From Mariprofundus ferrinatatus (GTDB lineage: Bacteria > Pseudomonadota > Zetaproteobacteria > Mariprofundales > Mariprofundaceae), in assembly GCF_002795825.1 (NCBI RefSeq), contig NZ_CP018800.1:806001-870000 (forward strand): 64,000 nucleotides of DNA, given 5' to 3'. Below are positions 36,878 to 45,312 of this stretch, piece by piece. Positions within the stretch are counted from its first letter, which is position 1. Each line of letters opens with the position of its first letter. The notes under the pieces are model-generated. The model did not search any database. It was not told the origin of the DNA and was given only the letters and a program-made list of their open reading frames with translations. The position numbers and the translations under genes are program-made.

Positions 36878-37069
36878 ATGGTATTCATCAAAGATCAGCA
36901 AGAAAACAAGGATTGCCACTATCAGGCGCATGTCTGGTTCAGTAACCATTCGCATCAGTGTGGCTGCTTCGGTACCAAAAAAGCAGCGGAGCAGTGGGCT
37001 TACTGGTTGCAGAAAAAGATCGTGACCGGGGATCTGTTCAAGGCCACCCGCGGCACGAAGACGTTATAG
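36878..37069 (+). CDS. Unrecognised 63-aa protein
   Basis: A short gene with GGAGG ahead of the ATG and its own strong promoter. The product MVFIKDQQENKDCHYQAHVW onward is rich in His, Cys and Trp (HSHQCGCFGTKKAAEQWAYW) and has no signal or membrane segment. A Cys-x-Cys with nearby His residues could bind metal, but this is a guess. It is the last protein gene before the tRNA where the island begins and has core-like base composition. Confidence 0.7.
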   Translation: MVFIKDQQENKDCHYQAHVWFSNHSHQCGCFGTKKAAEQWAYWLQKKIVTGDLFKATRGTKTL

Positions 37070-37179
37070 ATCAGAATCGTACTGTTGGAGCCGGGGCGAT
37101 GCAGATCGCCGGATAAAAAGATAGCGGCTGACCGCTTGCCAAAGCGAATTGGCTTCCTATACTTCGCGCCTCATTCAAC

Positions 37180-37256
37180 GGCGCTTTAGCTCAGTCGGTT
37201 AGAGCAGCGGAATCATAATCCGCGTGTCCGGGGTTCGAGTCCCTGAAGCGCCACCA
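37180..37256 (+). tRNA. tRNA-Met (anticodon CAT, elongator type)
   Basis: All four arms fold. The acceptor is GGCGCTT with AAGCGCC, the D-arm is GCTC/GAGC, the anticodon stem is GCGGA/TCCGC with loop ATCATAA, the T-loop is TTCGAGT, and CCA is encoded. The anticodon is CAT. The body resembles elongator Met tRNAs more than lysidine Ile2. A tyrosine integrase starts about 190 bases downstream, and base composition drops there, so the 3' end is the probable attachment site of the island. Confidence 0.95.
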
Positions 37257-37281
37257 TATTAACGTCCAAGGACGTCCAAAG

Positions 37282-37316
37282 AAACCCCGTAAGCCTTGTG
37301 TTTACGGGGTTTTTTA
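37282..37316 (+). terminator. Intrinsic terminator after tRNA-Met
   Basis: AAACCCCGTAA pairs with TTTACGGGGTTT across an 8-base loop and is followed by a T-run. It ends tRNA transcription just inside the island. Confidence 0.85.
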
Positions 37317-37449
37317 TTGCCTTCTTGTCCATAGGTGTCCTATACTATCTAATGGAATCCAAGGATTTCTGACGGTAGATATGTCGGTATTTTTAATGAA
37401 TGAATTCTGATACCGTCACCTTTGTACCGTTATGTACACGAGGTGGCTT

Positions 37450-38631
37450 ATGGCTCTAACCGATATTCAGTGTAAGAAAGCGACTGTTCCGGAAGGAAAA
37501 ACGCAAAAAAAGTTTTCTGACTCGGCAGGATTGTATCTTCTTGTAAATAAAAGTGGGAAGTATTGGCGGCTCGATTATCGAATTTACGGGAAACGAAAAA
37601 CACTGTCTTTAGGTGTATACCCAGAAGTGAGCTTAAAAGAAGTACGCTCTTTGCGAGATGTTGCGCGTTTACAGGTCAACGACGGCAATGACCCTTCGGA
37701 AATGAAGAAACGTAAAAAGTACTCTGATGTAGAGAGCTTTGAGCAAGTCGCAAGAGAGTGGTTTTTGGTGCACTCTAAAAAGCTGAACCCAAGTTACTCA
37801 GAAAAACTCAAGGGAAGGCTGGAGCAATATATATTCCCCAACATCGGCCACTTTCCCATAAAGGTGCTTCAAGAAAAACCTAACATTATCCTCAATATGT
37901 TGGAGGATATTGTTGATTTGGGCTACATAGATACTGCTCATCGTATAAGGAATGCCTGCGGTCAAGTATTTCGCTTTGGTGCATCAAAGGGGCTATGCAC
38001 GAGTGATCCAACTTCATTGTTGAAAGGGGCTATCCCTGCGAAAAACCCAAAAAGCATGGCCACTATTACGAACCCGGATCGAATTGGTCACCTGCTGAAA
38101 TCCATGAGGACATACCAAGGTTCAATGATCGTTCGGATCGCATTGAATACAGCTCCTTATGTTTTTGTTCGTCCTGGAGAGCTTCGGCATATGGAATGGG
38201 CAGAAATAGATTATGAAGGAAAGAAGTGGTGTATTCCTGATGAAAAAATGAAGATGGGCATAAAGCATATCGTTCCTCTTTCAACTCAGGTTCTAGAATT
38301 ACTCAATGAGATTAAGAAATTTACAGGTCAAGGTAAGTATGTGTTTCCGAACATGAGGAGTAACCAACGGCCAATCAGCGAAAACACTTTAAACAATGCA
38401 TTGCGCAACATGGGGTATGCACAGGAGGAGATTTGTAGCCATGGCTTGAGGGCGATGGCATCCACTATACTGCATGAGAAGGGCTATCTCACCGATGCTG
38501 TTGAACGACAATTAGCACATATTGAAGGGAATGCTGTTAAGAAATCATACAACTATGCACAACACTTGTCTGAACGAATAACGATGATGCAGGAGTGGGC
38601 CGATTACCTGGACTCGTTACGAGAGGCCTAA
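37450..38631 (+). CDS. P4-type tyrosine integrase
   Basis: A 393-residue tyrosine recombinase with an N-terminal DUF4102 arm-binding domain (MALTDIQCKKATVPEGKTQK, then LYLLVNKSGKYWRLDYRIYGKRKTLSLG). The catalytic domain has Arg in FVRPGELRHMEW, His-x-x-Arg in CSHGLRAMAST, His in RQLAHIEGN and Tyr in KKSYNYAQHL. This family typically integrates at tRNA 3' ends, which matches its place beside tRNA-Met. The ATG at 37,450 has AGGTGG four bases ahead; a start at 37,432 is also open. Confidence 0.94.
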   Translation: MALTDIQCKKATVPEGKTQKKFSDSAGLYLLVNKSGKYWRLDYRIYGKRKTLSLGVYPEVSLKEVRSLRDVARLQVNDGNDPSEMKKRKKYSDVESFEQVAREWFLVHSKKLNPSYSEKLKGRLEQYIFPNIGHFPIKVLQEKPNIILNMLEDIVDLGYIDTAHRIRNACGQVFRFGASKGLCTSDPTSLLKGAIPAKNPKSMATITNPDRIGHLLKSMRTYQGSMIVRIALNTAPYVFVRPGELRHMEWAEIDYEGKKWCIPDEKMKMGIKHIVPLSTQVLELLNEIKKFTGQGKYVFPNMRSNQRPISENTLNNALRNMGYAQEEICSHGLRAMASTILHEKGYLTDAVERQLAHIEGNAVKKSYNYAQHLSERITMMQEWADYLDSLREA

Positions 38632-38986
38632 ACTGGTGAGGCTTGGATTGGACCGGCGCTCTAAGAGCTTTAATTCTCAACTGATAGGGAAAGCAACGGC
38701 CAGTACTTCTTTATTGTAGCTATCCAGGGTGGGAACGGGAGTCGAATAGTTCATTTTTAGACTTGGTTGTAATAATATATCTAATTCGGTTTTAAAAAGC
38801 ACCATCAAAAATACCATCCATTCTCAATCTGCCAATATATTATCAAGTGTATTCAGTATTTTTCCGGATGCTCAAAGAAAAGGCAAGGCATGTGATCTAA
38901 TGCTTGGGAGCAGCTTCGGTCGCAGAAATCGCGGCATCCTGATGTTCTCTTCTATTATGCTTTACCAATCACGCTAATCTAAGCGC
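38632..38986. other. Non-coding stretch downstream of the integrase
   Basis: No convincing gene, RNA or terminator is seen in these 355 bases. It is AT-rich with short A/T runs and could hold integrase arm-binding sites, which cannot be recognised by eye. Confidence 0.4.
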
Positions 38987-39169
38987 TCACTCAAACACAC
39001 TTTTCTTATTCATAAGGGCAACAAGTTTGTCGTTGGCAGGCTCAGGGGCATTCACCACAGCTTCAAATGCAGCCATCTGACTTTCACCTAGAACAAACAG
39101 CTTTATGTTTGTCAGGTCATCAGATTCGGCGCATTTTCTCTGGTCGATCAGAAACTCACTACGATTCAT
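38987..39169 (-). pseudogene. N-terminally truncated TacA/DUF1778-type antitoxin
   Basis: This 60-codon frame reads MNRSEFLIDQRKCAESDD, then IKLFVLGESQMAAFEAVVNAPEPAND and LVALMNKKSVFE. That is the second half of the ribbon-helix-helix region plus the toxin-binding tail of DUF1778 antitoxins (F-x-L-x3-Q-x3-F then P-x3-N-x2-L-x2-L). The first RHH strand is missing upstream and no GNAT acetyltransferase toxin lies beside it. CGGAGG stands five bases before the ATG, so the remnant could still be translated. Confidence 0.65.
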
Positions 39170-39309
39170 GGCAACCTCCGCGTCGGTGAATTTCGAGATA
39201 ATAGCCCCTCGTCACAGACCGTACAAATGGACTACCTCTAAAACAGTAAGCATATATCAAATGAGTGGTTATGAAAAACTCACGGCCAAAACCGGAGACT
39301 CAAAACGGC

Positions 39310-40656
39310 CTAAAAGTTTGGTGGCGATTCATTCTTCTCTGGGAAACGCCCAAACAATGGGACGCCATACCTAGATAGTTGCTCCCTCATGGTCTCATTC
39401 AATAGAAGTAGAGGGGCTTTCACGTACACTGTAGCGTTTTTTCGACTGGCTAGGTCTTCTACCACCTTGCGACTTTGAAATAGGTCTGAAACCGGCTCAT
39501 CTGATGTTTCATCCATAAGAACCCAGCCACCACCTACTGTACTGGCATAGTATTTTTGTTCTTTTATTTCAAAAGATGTCTCGGTTAATTCAGCATTGAG
39601 GCCTTTGGTTAATTGCCGGAAAAGCTTCGGAAGTATTTTATCATAGAACATAGCCATTCCATCCAGCTTCGGCGTGTCATTTGGATAATAATGCTTCCAG
39701 CGTTCCATTTGCTGCTCACCTGTAGTCCACGCTATGCCATCCACGTTGGATTTGGCTGCCATGTAGAGCATCGTCTTGATTGCCAGTTCATGCCATGAGT
39801 CAGAAAATGGCCCATAGGGAATATCGCTATCTTCATTTACATTTCTGTAGCCGTACAGTCGCCCGTTTTGGTGCCAGTCACTTTGGATCTCCTGAAGAAA
39901 CAAAATGCGCCGGCCAAACACATCATCCCGTTCGTCACTACGAACATGGGCGATGATGTTGCGTGTGCTGAAATGCTTGGAGTAGTAGGTCTCAGGAAAG
40001 CTTGGGATGGTCAGCAGCCATTCACAATAATTACACCCCCCGTACCAAGCTTCATATCGCCAAGTTCGAGCTGTGGTGAACCATTCCAAATGACCATATC
40101 GTTCACGCACATCCTGATTGGCTAGATCCATAGCCGGTTCTGGATTCGGCCATCCATCACTGGCCAGTATATGTTTCACTTCTTTGGGTAGAATGGGCTT
40201 CCCATTCGGTCCAAGCAGCATCCAATATGCGTAGTCACCAAAAAGCCCATCACGCTTTACCCTTATAACAGCGTATTGAAAAATCCTTTCATAATAACAG
40301 ACATCAGCACTGACGACACAGTTTGCCCATCTGTTCTTTTTTCTGTCAACCGGCCAGTTGCATTCAATGAAATCCAGGTGTGGTGAGAGCTTCCTTACTT
40401 CTTCAACCAATCGAATCTTTAGGTGGTCGAAGCAAATATGCTCAAGCACCTCTGCTTTTGTCTGCGACTGGGATTGCAATGCCAACCAATCCAGTACGCC
40501 TGACCAGTGGATTTCTTCTTCACGAATACCGGATTTTGTCAGGTTACGGATAGTAGCTTCCCACTGCCTTGAAGATGCTTTGTTCATGGGTAGAGCCGAC
40601 AACCTTTCTTCTAGAAGCGAATAGTATGGATCAGTACCACATAGAGATTTATTCAT
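39310..40656 (-). CDS. Protein with a phage large-polyvalent-protein-type domain
   Basis: A 448-residue soluble protein of unknown function. Its centre, RRILFLQEIQSDWHQNGRLYGY followed by GPFSDSWHELAIKTMLYMAA and VDGIAWTTGEQQMERW, closely resembles a module I know from giant phage and prophage polyvalent proteins. There it is usually one of many fused domains; here it stands alone. Visible extras are a Cys/His-rich stretch WYGGCNYCEW and a C-terminal charged tail. It overlaps its upstream neighbour (40,649-41,065) by eight bases, so the two form a unit. I infer a phage-derived role, not a specific activity. Confidence 0.7.
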   Translation of the reverse strand: MNKSLCGTDPYYSLLEERLSALPMNKASSRQWEATIRNLTKSGIREEEIHWSGVLDWLALQSQSQTKAEVLEHICFDHLKIRLVEEVRKLSPHLDFIECNWPVDRKKNRWANCVVSADVCYYERIFQYAVIRVKRDGLFGDYAYWMLLGPNGKPILPKEVKHILASDGWPNPEPAMDLANQDVRERYGHLEWFTTARTWRYEAWYGGCNYCEWLLTIPSFPETYYSKHFSTRNIIAHVRSDERDDVFGRRILFLQEIQSDWHQNGRLYGYRNVNEDSDIPYGPFSDSWHELAIKTMLYMAAKSNVDGIAWTTGEQQMERWKHYYPNDTPKLDGMAMFYDKILPKLFRQLTKGLNAELTETSFEIKEQKYYASTVGGGWVLMDETSDEPVSDLFQSRKVVEDLASRKNATVYVKAPLLLLNETMREQLSRYGVPLFGRFPEKNESPPNF

Positions 40657-41065
40657 ACCCAGACAATTCAGCGGAGAGCTGTTCTAAAATACAATCAAAT
40701 GGATTCCGAAAATAAAAGTGAGGTGCATTTTCTTCAGTGTAATAGGGGATGTTTACCCGAGCATGTCTCTGCCCAATTTGAGAGCAGCGACCTTCAATAT
40801 CCAATTTATCGGCTGTGCCTTCACCGTAAAGAATATCCAGCCATTGGTTTAACAGTTCGACAGGATTGCATTGACCATACTTTCTTCGCTCTATGCCATG
40901 CAGGTGCCATAAATTTAGAACTGTTTTAGCTTCTGGAAGAGGCAGTGCAGTCACACCCTGTTTATACTGACAAACGATCACCCACAGCTTTTCAAATTTC
41001 CCGCGTGCATGCTTCACCCGGAACTTGTTGGCAGCCTGAATACACAAGAACTCTTTAGATGGCAT
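40649..41065 (-). CDS. Unrecognised protein paired with the polyvalent-domain gene
   Basis: A 138-residue protein starting at the ATG at 41,063-41,065, with AGAGGA six bases ahead; a longer start at 41,155 is open but lacks this. It is basic near the N-terminus (AANKFRVKHARGKFEKLW), has many aromatic residues, and ends in a segment with HFYFRNPFDCILEQL. I do not recognise a family. The eight-base overlap with the next gene means the pair is translated together. Confidence 0.65.
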   Translation of the reverse strand: MPSKEFLCIQAANKFRVKHARGKFEKLWVIVCQYKQGVTALPLPEAKTVLNLWHLHGIERRKYGQCNPVELLNQWLDILYGEGTADKLDIEGRCSQIGQRHARVNIPYYTEENAPHFYFRNPFDCILEQLSAELSGYE

Positions 41066-41218
41066 ACATTTTCCTCTACTTGGGATCAAATCTTTACTGC
41101 TTTGCCAGTATAGCTGATGCATTACAAAATGCTTGTCTACCAATCTACCCCACACACAGACTTGAATGCCGCTTCTGGCTGAATCTTGCCGGTCGCCACA
41201 GGCGATAGTCGGCCACTT

Positions 41219-41617
41219 TCAGACATTCAGCAAATCAGCATTTGCTCCAAGAGAGAGCTTTTTAGCAATTAATACCTTAGCTAATTTCTCCAAGGATGCA
41301 GGTTGGAATGGTTTATCCACATGATGAAATACATGTATTTCATTCACATTTTCTCTGTCTGCATGAGCAGAGAGAACCACAATTAAACGATTGGGATACC
41401 TTCCGATGACTTTTTCTATCATCTCATACCCATCCATTACAGGCATATCTATGTCAGTAAATACAGCTACAGGGCAAGCAGCTTCCTCATCTTCGATGTA
41501 TTCTAAATATTTAAGCCCGTTGCTAAACGAAATGATTTCATGTCCGAACAACCTCATTATTTCCGAAAATAATTCGCATAGTGGCTTTGAGTCTTCGACA
41601 TGATGAAAAAGCGCCAT
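41219..41617 (-). CDS. Receiver-only response regulator
   Basis: A 132-residue CheY-like protein with no output domain. It has the acidic pair ED at residues 8-9, phospho-acceptor Asp55 in VFTDIDMPVMDG, the Ser of LSAHAD and Lys of HVDKPFQ. Such proteins relay phosphate or switch a partner by binding. No kinase is beside it. The ATG at 41,617 is preferred over a GTG at 41,626 because GAGGT has better spacing. It is bracketed by two related non-coding repeats, at about 41,190-41,225 and 41,705-41,742. Confidence 0.82.
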   Translation of the reverse strand: MALFHHVEDSKPLCELFSEIMRLFGHEIISFSNGLKYLEYIEDEEAACPVAVFTDIDMPVMDGYEMIEKVIGRYPNRLIVVLSAHADRENVNEIHVFHHVDKPFQPASLEKLAKVLIAKKLSLGANADLLNV

Positions 41618-41704
41618 ATGATACACCTCGCATATCTAAGTATATCACATGCGGATGATTTGCGTTGATAAATTGCAACGCGCTATTTCTGAATGACCGG
41701 AGTT

Positions 41705-41742
41705 GGCCGTGAGTCGCCTGTCGTGATCGGCAGCAGTCGGCC
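41705..41742 (+). repeat. 38-bp dispersed repeat, copy 1 (interrupted at its end by an IS)
   Basis: A GC-rich 38-base block, GGCCGTGAGTCGCC up to AGCAGTCGGCC, identical to 46,305-46,342. Its ends are GGCCG and CGGCC, so it can fold. The IS1182-family element starts right after its final GGCC. Confidence 0.8.
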
Positions 41743-43356
41743 CAGACTGTGTAAAAACAGAATTTATGTTTCCGTCGTCATTTGAGTTCTGCCCTTTGAT
41801 TCAGGAAAACTGGCAAAGTGTTCGGGTTTTACCCTGATCCGATGCGATGGGGAAAAGCCTGATTCAGGCTTTGATTGCTGCCATCAACCCTTGAACGCCC
41901 ATGATATTGATCATGCGTTTCATATTGTAAGCTAGAACGTGAAGGCTCATCTCCGTTCTGACCCGATCCAGCCCGCGAGTCAGGAAATGGGAATGGCCCA
42001 TCCATGATTTGAGGGTGCCGAATGGATGTTCGACTGTTTCTCGCCGGATGCGCATGCAATCCGGCGATTGATCCACCCGCACCTGCATGGCTTCCAGTAC
42101 CTCTTCGTGCTCCCATCGGCTGATTCGCCGCTGCTCGCCGGGAGTGCATTGGCCCTTCAGTTGGCACTGTTGACAGTTGGAACTCCAGTACCGGTTCAGC
42201 AACTTGCCACTCTCAACTCTGGCAAAGCGCCAGATCAGTCGATCTCCCGCAGGACAAGCGTATTCGTTTTTCTCTTCATCGTAGATGAAGTCTGCTCTGT
42301 CAAAACGACCCTCCCGATTTGCTCTGGAGGTAACAGCCTTTGGAACCAAGGGCGTGATACCAGTTTCTTCGCAGGCGAGGATCTCTTCGCTTTTGTAGTA
42401 GCCACGATCTGCAACGACCTCCAGCTGTTCGACACCCATGGCATCCCGCGCCCGTACGGCCATGTTGCTAAGCTGATCCCTGTCCGTACCTGTATTGAAA
42501 ACTTCATGGGTAACGATCAGATGGTGCTTGGTATCCACTGCTGTTTGCACATTGTAACCAACGATGCCCTGGCCTCGGGTTTTCATGGAGCGGGAATCAG
42601 GGTCGGTTAGCGATATCTGATGATCCGGTGAATCCTTGATTTGTTCCTCTACGGACTTCAGTTCCTTCATCCGTTTCTTCAGGGCCGAGACCTTATCCTG
42701 CAATCGTTCATTCCGGACTTTGGCGACACCTGGCTCCTGACGGTCGGCGCTATCCATTGCTGTCAGGTAGCGCTCGATACTGGCCTCAATCTCCTGCATG
42801 CGCCGTTTGAGTTTGGCACTGGTGAAGTTCCGATCCCGGTTGTTTACTGCTTTGAACTTGCTGCCGTCGATTGCGGCAAGCGAGTCGGCAAACAGGCCCA
42901 GTTCCCGGCATAGCACAACGAACTGCCGACAGACGCCACGAATACCTTTTCCATTGTCCTTACGGAAGTTGGCGATGGTTTTAAAATCCGGAGTCAGACG
43001 GCCAAGTAGCCACATCAGTTCAACATTGCGCTGGGCTTCTCGTTCCAGACGACGGCTTGATTGGATGCGGTTGAGATATCCATAGATATAAAGCTTCAGA
43101 AGTACCGCCGGGTGATAGGCAGGTCTCCCTGTGTCTGCCGGATTCACGCCCGTGAATCCGAGCTGTTCCAGATCCAGCTCATCAACAAAGACATCCACGA
43201 TGCGGACTGGATTGGACTCTTCAACATATTCATCGATTATTTCGGGAAGCAATGTTCCCTGCGTTCGGCTTTGACCCTCAATGAAACGCTTCATCAAAAC
43301 GCCCCCTGATTCCGGATGATTACACTCTATCAGGGTTCACGTTTTTACACAGTCTG
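41743..43356 (-). mobile_element. IS1182-family insertion sequence
   Basis: The 1,614-bp element has inverted ends CAGACTGTGTAAAAAC (41,743-41,758) and its complement at 43,341-43,356. It is flanked by a GGCC direct repeat at 41,739-41,742 and 43,357-43,360. It interrupts the 38-bp repeat; the sequence after it (GGCCAAAAGC) resumes much as the intact copy continues (GGCCAACTTC). It carries one transposase on the minus strand. Confidence 0.88.
41864..43297 (-). CDS. IS1182-family transposase
   Basis: A 477-residue DDE transposase. The N-terminal DUF772-type domain (RPAYHPAVLLKLYIYGYLNR) is followed by FRKDNGKGIRGVCRQFVVL. The first catalytic Asp lies in LAAIDGSKFKAVNNRDRNFT, the second in VADRGYYKSEEI and the Glu in the C-terminal region near RRETVEHPFGTLKSWMG. 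A Cys-rich strip (CQQCQLKGQC) sits before it. The frame is intact, so the element may still move. It fills nearly the whole element. Confidence 0.93.
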   Translation of the reverse strand: MMKRFIEGQSRTQGTLLPEIIDEYVEESNPVRIVDVFVDELDLEQLGFTGVNPADTGRPAYHPAVLLKLYIYGYLNRIQSSRRLEREAQRNVELMWLLGRLTPDFKTIANFRKDNGKGIRGVCRQFVVLCRELGLFADSLAAIDGSKFKAVNNRDRNFTSAKLKRRMQEIEASIERYLTAMDSADRQEPGVAKVRNERLQDKVSALKKRMKELKSVEEQIKDSPDHQISLTDPDSRSMKTRGQGIVGYNVQTAVDTKHHLIVTHEVFNTGTDRDQLSNMAVRARDAMGVEQLEVVADRGYYKSEEILACEETGITPLVPKAVTSRANREGRFDRADFIYDEEKNEYACPAGDRLIWRFARVESGKLLNRYWSSNCQQCQLKGQCTPGEQRRISRWEHEEVLEAMQVRVDQSPDCMRIRRETVEHPFGTLKSWMGHSHFLTRGLDRVRTEMSLHVLAYNMKRMINIMGVQGLMAAIKA

Positions 43357-43360
43357 GGCC

Positions 43361-44690
43361 AAAAGCATCGGTAATCGGGCTGGCGATTATCGTCTAAGCT
43401 CCTAGTAGCTCGCATAGCGAGCAGCAAGGAGGTTTATCATGGCTTATTACACTGCATTGGATGTATCTCTACGTTCGGTTTCCATCTGTATTATTGATGA
43501 TAACGGAGTGGTTTGCTTCGAAGATAAGGTGGTTTCAGAGGTTGATGAGATTGTTTCCTGTCTGAAGCGGTTCAGCCCTGAGATCAAATCTATTGGCTTT
43601 GAAGCAGGAACATTAACTCAATATCTCAGCTATGGATTACAGGCCGTAGGGTTTGAAGTTATCTGCATGGAAGCAAGGCAAGTCAGCGCAGCGCTTTCAG
43701 CCATGCGTAACAAGACAGATAAGAATGATGCGCGGGGTATCGCGCAAATCCTGCGTAGTGGCTGGTACAGCCGCGTCCATGTTAAAAGCATGGAGAGTCA
43801 CCTGATCCGTGCCTTGCTGTCAGGCAGGAAAGCGGTTTTGAAGAAGTGTGTGGATCTGGAGAACGAGATTCGCGGACTGATCAGGCTGCTTGGCATCAAG
43901 CTTCCCTGTTCGGTTAAGCATGGTGCTTTTGATGATGTTGTACGCCCGATAGTCGAAGAGCATGGCCTGATGACCAATTCCCTCATCCCACTACTTGATG
44001 CACGGTCAATACTCTATAAAACCTATCTCAAACTGGATGGACAAGTTCTTGCCTTGGCACGGAAGGATGAGATCTGCCAGCGATTGATGACAGTGCCAGG
44101 CGTTGGAGCAATCACAGCATTGACCTACAAGGCTGGCGTGGATGATCCATCACGATTCAAGCGGTCACGCACTGTTGCTGCACACTTCGGCTTAACACCG
44201 AGGCGTTTTCAATCCGGTGAGCTGGATAATCCGGGGCATATCTCCAGAGCTGGCGATGCCGATGTTCGCTCTGCCCTTTATGTGGCGGCGCACTCGCTGG
44301 TAATTCGCTCTGATAAATGGACATATCTGAAGGCTTGGGGTTTGCGCCTCTCTAAAACTAAAGGGCACAGGCGAGCTGTGATTGCCGTGGCACGAAAGCT
44401 TGCTGTCATCCTGCACAGGATATGGATTGATGAGACCGATTTCCGTTATGGCTCTACGGAGGTGACAACATGAACTGACTTCGTAGCTCTATAACAGAAA
44501 CGTCCCTCGTGTGGACGAATGTCTGGATGAAGCCGTAAATGTCTGCTGCGCCAACCAAGCGCGACCAAAAGCCTGGCTCTCCACTCTGTCTGACTTATGC
44601 GTGCAGCGGGCTAGATCTATCAGCTCGACTGCGGAAAGGAGCCTGACCCACCACGATAGACAAAACCGAGGCGAACTCGGCATATTTTAG
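43361..44690 (+). mobile_element. IS110-family element (ends approximate)
   Basis: An IS110 transposase with short upstream and about 215 bases of downstream non-coding DNA that is GC-richer than the surrounding island. A perfect hairpin GCTCGC-ATA-GCGAGC lies at 43,408-43,422 just before the ribosome site. IS110 elements lack simple inverted ends, so the boundaries cannot be fixed. A longer 3' than 5' flank fits the IS1111-like subgroup, where the bridge RNA is downstream. Confidence 0.55.
43439..44473 (+). CDS. IS110-family transposase
   Basis: A 344-residue DEDD-type recombinase. The N-terminal RuvC-like domain begins YYTALDVSLRSVSICIID (first Asp) and has FEAGTLTQYL (Glu) and RNKTDKNDARGIAQIL (Asp pair). 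The C-terminal Tnp domain has LMTVPGVGAITALT and RAGDADVRSALYVAA, with the catalytic serine in this part. AAGGAGG precedes the ATG. The gene is intact and lies 78 bases beyond the IS1182 copy. Confidence 0.93.
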   Translation: MAYYTALDVSLRSVSICIIDDNGVVCFEDKVVSEVDEIVSCLKRFSPEIKSIGFEAGTLTQYLSYGLQAVGFEVICMEARQVSAALSAMRNKTDKNDARGIAQILRSGWYSRVHVKSMESHLIRALLSGRKAVLKKCVDLENEIRGLIRLLGIKLPCSVKHGAFDDVVRPIVEEHGLMTNSLIPLLDARSILYKTYLKLDGQVLALARKDEICQRLMTVPGVGAITALTYKAGVDDPSRFKRSRTVAAHFGLTPRRFQSGELDNPGHISRAGDADVRSALYVAAHSLVIRSDKWTYLKAWGLRLSKTKGHRRAVIAVARKLAVILHRIWIDETDFRYGSTEVTT

Positions 44691-44947
44691 GTGCTTGACT
44701 GAATGGCCCGATTAAAGGAGCGGACATTAGAACAAATGCCATCACCGGCCATTCTTATAGTCGCCATGCTGTTAAGTTAGTTGTCGTTCGAACAAGTACT
44801 CAGATTGAACTAAAACAATGTCTACTTACAGACAAAATCACCAAATTCTTTTTTCAAAAACCGGATTTGCTTAACCATCTATCCCTTATAATTAGATGAG
44901 AAGACAGACCAGTAAAGCTGGTCTAATACACCATGCAAGGAGAATAG
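44474..44947. other. Non-coding region with IS110 3' flank and a hairpin leader
   Basis: The first about 215 bases probably belong to the IS110 element and could encode its guide RNA. Later there is TTATAATTAG near 44,886-44,895, then a perfect seven-base hairpin AGACCAG-TAAAG-CTGGTCT at 44,906-44,924, then AAGGAG before the 71-aa gene. Short strings similar to the dispersed repeat (GAATGGCC..., ACCGGCCATTC) are also present. Confidence 0.45.
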
Positions 44948-45163
44948 ATGATTTTTGTAATAATCCCCGGCACAGATACTGGATATTTAAACGGGAATGC
45001 CTACACATCAGAGATCTGTATCAGAAGCTGCGATCATAACAAGATTGCCGTGTTCTTAAGCCAAGATAAGGAAACGATAAAGCACTATGGCAGAGATAAT
45101 GTGGTTGGATTCGATGAATATATAGATAGCCTGAAAAAAAGGTCCCCCGAGCAGTTTATTTAG
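44948..45163 (+). CDS. Unrecognised 71-aa protein
   Basis: A short gene with AAGGAG seven bases before the ATG. The product begins MIFVIIPGTDTGYLNGNAYT, contains CIRSCDHNKIAVFLSQDKET, and ends DSLKKRSPEQFI. It is hydrophilic apart from the first seven residues and I do not recognise a family. It sits alone between an IS110 element and convergent genes in the island. Confidence 0.55.
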   Translation: MIFVIIPGTDTGYLNGNAYTSEICIRSCDHNKIAVFLSQDKETIKHYGRDNVVGFDEYIDSLKKRSPEQFI

Positions 45164-45312
45164 AGAAGTTATCTTCGGATGATCTGCTTTCGCCTTGGAC
45201 TCAAAGGGTCGATGCAACACAGGCATTAAATCTCTCCATCGGTGATTCAAAGTCGACTCGGCCTTGTATGATTCAAGTGTATTCCCATATGTTTCCTTAT
45301 CACACTTGATAA

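Noticed and set aside
38730-38760. GGGAACGGGAGTCGAA string that looks like part of a tRNA or an att copy
   Set aside because: No cloverleaf can be built around it and it does not match the tRNA-Met 3' end.
44489-44683. Minus-strand open frame of 64 codons in the IS110 3' flank
   Set aside because: No ribosome site or recognisable protein; the DNA is better explained as the element's non-coding end.
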